A DNA stretch of 64,000 bases from Ectobius pallidus (taxonomy: Eukaryota > Arthropoda > Insecta > Blattodea > Ectobiidae), in contig CAXKWD010000006.1 in NCBI GenBank assembly GCA_964059195.1, positions 136,646,039-136,710,038 on the forward strand, read 5' to 3'. A model generated the notes under the pieces. It ran no database searches and was not told the DNA's origin. It was given only the letters and a program-made list of their open reading frames with translations. Numbering within the stretch: the first letter of the stretch is position 1; each line of letters opens with the position of its first letter. The translations under genes and the position numbers were made by a program. Of the stretch, positions 59,360 through 64,000 are shown one piece after another.

Positions 59360-62300
59360 TTAAATTAACAGTTAATCATATGGTGCATTTGTAGTTTTCG
59401 CGAAAGATTTTACCCTTAGAAAGTTCTAAGGGACACACAAAAAAATGAAAATATCTCACTTCATATTCATTAAAATAACACGCAACAAAAATTCCTTGAA
59501 CTAATATTTCCGAAAATATTTCTATTGAATGGATATCTATCCTATTCAATAGATCTATGGTGAGGGACCTTGCTTATAGTCTCCAGCTGTTAAGGAAATT
59601 TTAATATATTTCTTTTAAACAATTATTTTAAAAAAGGGCACCAGCAAACCTTGCGTAATAAAAAGTGGTCTTAAATAGATCAACCGTTCAAAGGTCCTAC
59701 GAGAAAACGTTACGTAATTCTTTTAATTGAACAAACCGGTGCAATCCCTTTTTGTATAACGAGTTGGTACCCGTGGGAAGAGGGGGATCTTCTGGACACA
59801 CTGATTATATTAAGATTACAAATCTTTTTTTACATGTGGCACTGTAGGCACTAAACCCTGAATTATCATGTTTTCATCAGCACGATAAATTTGAAAAACA
59901 GCCAAAAATTTATGAAGCTGCGTATGTAAGGCGAAAGCTTGAATTTAACGAACCTTAGGTACATCTCGCTTTGCATCCCGCATAGAGAAGTCGCTGTAAT
60001 GTGGGACATGTGTAATTGGTTGTCTCAGCGTCAGGCAAGTAAGTATTATTTGCACGACTGTACTTATGCCTGAGTTTGTGGAAGATGTGACTAGTTTTTA
60101 TCTACCCTTTATAGAATTTATACAAAAAATGTTTCTAATACTTTAAATGTTTTAGATCTTTCTATATGAAAATAATAGGCCTGTGCCAACTAAAAGCAAA
60201 ATTTTTTAGCCAATTCTAAAAAAATTGTTAAGTACTATACCGCTTTCGTCTAAAGTAGTTCCGTGTCACACCCCCCGAAAGGTATTCTACCGGAATGTAT
60301 AAGATTTCGCTTTGTGTTTCAATTTTCAATACTACTCTTCACATAGACCTACGTCTCTTCGAAAAGTTCATTTTGTGGGTTCAGGGCAATCAGCCATACA
60401 ATAATGCTGAAAAATCAAATTTCAGGGCTGAACACAATATTTTCTCTACTACTTCCTATCGTGTTACGATAATTAACACGAAATAATGAAAATTAATTAC
60501 GGCCGAAATTTTGGAGTTTTAATTTATGTTTCAGAAATTTTGAACTAAGCACCAAAAACACTCAACACCGACTCCAAAATAGCAGCTAGGATCTGAAGAT
60601 GCTCTCTTTGTAAAAAACTTGAAGGTGTGTGGTATTTCAAGATGCCGCTGCAAACATTGAAGTAATCGCAAACAGTAAATGAGGCCTGAGGACTTTTATG
60701 GAGTGTTTTCGTGCTTTTTTCTTTGAAGATAGGTTACGGTATTATTCCACGTTCACCGCTACAATTTCACGCTAAAATAAGACTGACGATTATATTGAAA
60801 TACGTACAATTAATTTATGATATGAGTAGACTTTTTTGTGTCTATGGTATGGTATCTAGACTGGTTTAAGTTAGCATTCTCTCCCCAGCATTTAAAAAAA
60901 AAAAAAAACTTTTTATGGTAGTCTATTTTTCGCAAATATTTACAGGACGGGTGACTGCTTCGACATTGACCCACGCATTTGAATTTGTCTTATCGCACTC
61001 ATCGGAACCCGTACGAAGAAAGGACACATAAGTTTGCACAGTCTCTGGAAATCACTTTACACATATCACGTTTCGATTCCACTTAGGTACATAGAACCGC
61101 CTATAAATTTCAATCAAGACAAGCATCTAGTCTCGATTTCAGTTCACTTTTAGGATATAAAGAACAGTGTTTGAGGCGTTCTAATGACAGTTCAGTGAAA
61201 ATGCTCTCGGCAGTACACATGGCGTAGGAAGGTTAAGGCAATTTGTTATAGTTACGGTTGTTTACGGTCGTGTTTTCCAACTTCTCTAAGGTCAGTCTGC
61301 TACTTGAGAATGGTAAACATTCAAATATAAATTTATGTCCAATCTTAAGAGAGAAGCAAAGGCGTCTGGGTAAATAAGAGATCACACACATTTTCTTCTG
61401 CTCCCAAAAAAGGTAGAATGTTTGTACGCTTCCAAGTCAAAACATGGCAATATGTTTGTTTCGTTTTACATTAGGCATACAAGTATAATACATGATAAAC
61501 CAAGTACTATGTGTCCTTTCGTTTAAAACAGGCTCGACTTTACCACTCTAGTCTCGCCTTTTACTATACACCTAAGGGCTGCACCGAGATTTCTCGGCAG
61601 ATGTGTGCTGGCAATAAATAAATAAAATATAAAATAATAATATAAAATTCAGAGGGCTGTAGCATGAATTATTTATCAGAGAATGTACAATAAGCACAAT
61701 AGGGAACATTTCCTGCGCGACGCCATTCCCCAATGAGCTTGAAAAGTGTATAACCGCAAAAGCAGTGTTTTGTGACCTGAATTTAAGATCGATATGTTTT
61801 CTAACAATATCATTAGACTTATTTAACTGATTGGCACTAATAATAGGATTAATTAAACACGTAATTCATAGTTGTCTATAAATATGATTCGATATCAGAC
61901 ATAATAGACTATATTATCGACACAAACTATGTCATCGTTTCTGCAAAAAAACAGAGTCCATAGGTACTTGACCTGTTTACGTCGCTCATGCAGAGTACAA
62001 GCCTTCAAACAATCGCAGTTTGTTTGCCTCATTGGGCAATGTCAGGACTTCATAACACGTTTCGCACCAGGATTTGTCTTGTTCTGGCTAATAAACTAAA
62101 AACTGTCATATTCTATGTTAAAGTTCTGAAGTTAAATGATTATTCAGAACTTGAAAATTGACGCTAAACAGAGGCGAATTGCAATTAATTATTTTTCCAC
62201 CAGTACAGAAATATTATACCTCTCAACTTCTCATTTGTGTGTTACTTTGAAATCTTGATTCCTAACCTATCCAAGGTTGACACCTGTTTCCAACTGGCAA

Positions 62301-64000
62301 ACATGCTGTTTTTGTGAATACGGATTCCTACCTCGTATCTTCACTCCTTCACAGCCAATCTAACGAGAAACACGGAAATTAACGAGATGCCCTTACAATG
62401 CTGTAAATAAGAAGATAATTACCATTCTAAGCACACAGAGAACCAGAACATCGACCTTCTTCGAAACCAGTCAATCACTGCTAAGGAAACAAAACAAGCT
62501 GACAAGCCACTCAAATGTCCTCAATTAGCTGTGTTGACAATAGTATCTCGCTCATGCTCCAGGCAGATACACAAGCATCAAATGGGGCCTATGCAACGTT
62601 AACCAAATATGGTGAAGGCGCTGCAGACAATAAATTGCGGTCATAAGGTTTTACTGCCAACTCGGATTTATCGCACAGGTTTACTGCACGAATTCCGTTT
62701 TAGTGTTAAGATGGCCAGAATAATATACCATCGTGTACCACAAGAATTCAAAACAAATTGAAAAAAATCCCTTTAGGCAAGCCTACAGGCTGAGGTAGAT
62801 TTCAAAGTGCTTTTGGTTTAATTTACTGTCGCTGCATAGCACTCTTCTTCTTTAGCCTTGGCATGACAAACCCGCAATAATAATTGCAAAAAAGAGGAAA
62901 GAGCACTTTTTCAAACATTTAAATCTCGCCTTAAATGAGAGCTATCGATAAACTAATTATTGATTTGTAGAGTACTCATCAAGAGATTTTCAATGATACC
63001 CCACAAGACGTGGTTTCAAAAATTTCGAATTTCCATCCCCCCCACCCCCACTCGTACCCCCAAAACAGCCGAATCGTTGGTGTCACTGTGAACTCCATAG
63101 GGAGTACTCTAATTTATTCAAATAAAGTTTCCCTCTATACTTCATAGGGGCCGAGATATAAATGTTTTAAAATTTCAACCCCCTCCCCCAACCACCCCCT
63201 TGGGCCAATTTTGCTCATTAACGAACTTGTCCGAACTATTGGGCCTAGAAATAACATAATAAAATTTGGTTCAAATATCTTCAAAATTACGGCCGCTATC
63301 GCTATATATTTTGAACGGGCGTCGGTTTCGTACTTAGGGAAGCATGAAACGTAAAGATATGAAAGAATTTTTCGAAAATCGTGACATGGTATCCATTGCA
63401 ATAGGTAGATTTTTCTTCGAAATCTACCTAAAAACATGCAGTAACACAGAAGCTTGTAGCTTTCGATTTAAAATCCACAGGCTCGTGTGTGGAGTTTAGA
63501 AGTTGGACCGGGCTTTGAGCAAACCCTTTTTCTTGGACATTTTAGCAAATTTAATTTTTTGGCATTAGCGAAGAAAAGCTCAATAAAAAAATGCATGCCT
63601 TTAAATAACAGAATTAATGGAGCAGGACAGCAATGACAATGAGGCAAAACAAATATCTCGGTATTTCCCTGTATTTACTAGTGCAGTACTGCATTCGTAA
63701 TTCGTGAAAACATTTGATCGGTATGTTGACTACGCCGAAGTAAACTGAATTCTTAGTAATATATCCCATGAATGCACATATTCTCATGTCAATAGAAAAA
63801 TTATGCTGATGTGGTTAGTACGACGACTCCTTCGGTAGCACCCACCATTCTTTATAAAAGTTATAGCCTATACAAGCTCCTCTACTATGCGCGTGAAACA
63901 TATCTATTGGAAGTTGTCAACAAGGAGGAAGAGGTAATTGAGCTGTTACTTGTTACTGTCCCTTTACATTCCAGTTACAGTGAAACCAAAATAATCGTGA
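59360..64000. other. Unassigned AT-rich sequence at the right edge
   Basis: No host exon is seen. Low-complexity runs include an A run at 60894-60908 and C-rich stretches at 63036-63055 and 63181-63200. The block 63040-63480, with paired ACTCCATAGGGAGTACTC and CTTCATAGGGGCCGAGATAT words, looks like part of an interspersed repeat of unknown class. Confidence 0.4.

Overview
The window is AT-rich, intron-rich animal DNA from an insect. Both recognisable genes have arthropod relatives: a TTK/lola-type BTB protein and the LAMMER kinase Doa. Introns are long and crowded with SINEs, LINE fragments and DNA-transposon MITEs. That fits a large hemimetabolous genome (orthopteran, cockroach or stick-insect type), but the species is a guess.

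Layout. 1-5.1 kb: the 5' part of a BTB-domain gene on the minus strand (three coding exons at 5110-4934, 2151-1975 and 873-679). It runs off the left edge, and a DNA transposon sits in its first coding intron. 5.1-27.3 kb: intergenic, with no host gene seen. It holds nested DNA transposons (7.75-9.58 kb), a SINE with clear target duplications (10.06 kb), a LINE copy with an inverted 5' part (10.5-11.7 kb), hAT-type MITEs, two opposed families of tandem repeats (15.6-18 kb), a 1.4-kb TIR element (19.7-21.1 kb) and two pogo-like MITEs. 27.3-52.5 kb (possibly further right): the gene for the dual-specificity LAMMER/CLK kinase Doa, minus strand. Nine shared exons (35987 to 27311) encode the complete kinase domain with every catalytic motif. 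Three upstream coding exons all end in phase 0 and could each join the first shared exon: 39125-38088 (346 codons), 47063-46725 (113 codons) and 52454-52253 (67 codons, Arg/Ser/His-rich). 52.5-64 kb: no confident host exon; a hAT MITE, two LINE remnants and unassigned AT-rich sequence.

How the parts work together: the Doa exons describe one catalytic core with interchangeable N-terminal regions, as is known for Drosophila Doa with its several promoters. The 52.3-kb exon would give the RS-rich N-terminus typical of nuclear CLK kinases that phosphorylate SR splicing factors. The other two would give N-termini without a classical RS domain. The BTB gene is unrelated in function and appears as a neighbour only.

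Exon limits were set by hand from reading frame, splice sites and known family sequence. No search or transcript data were available.
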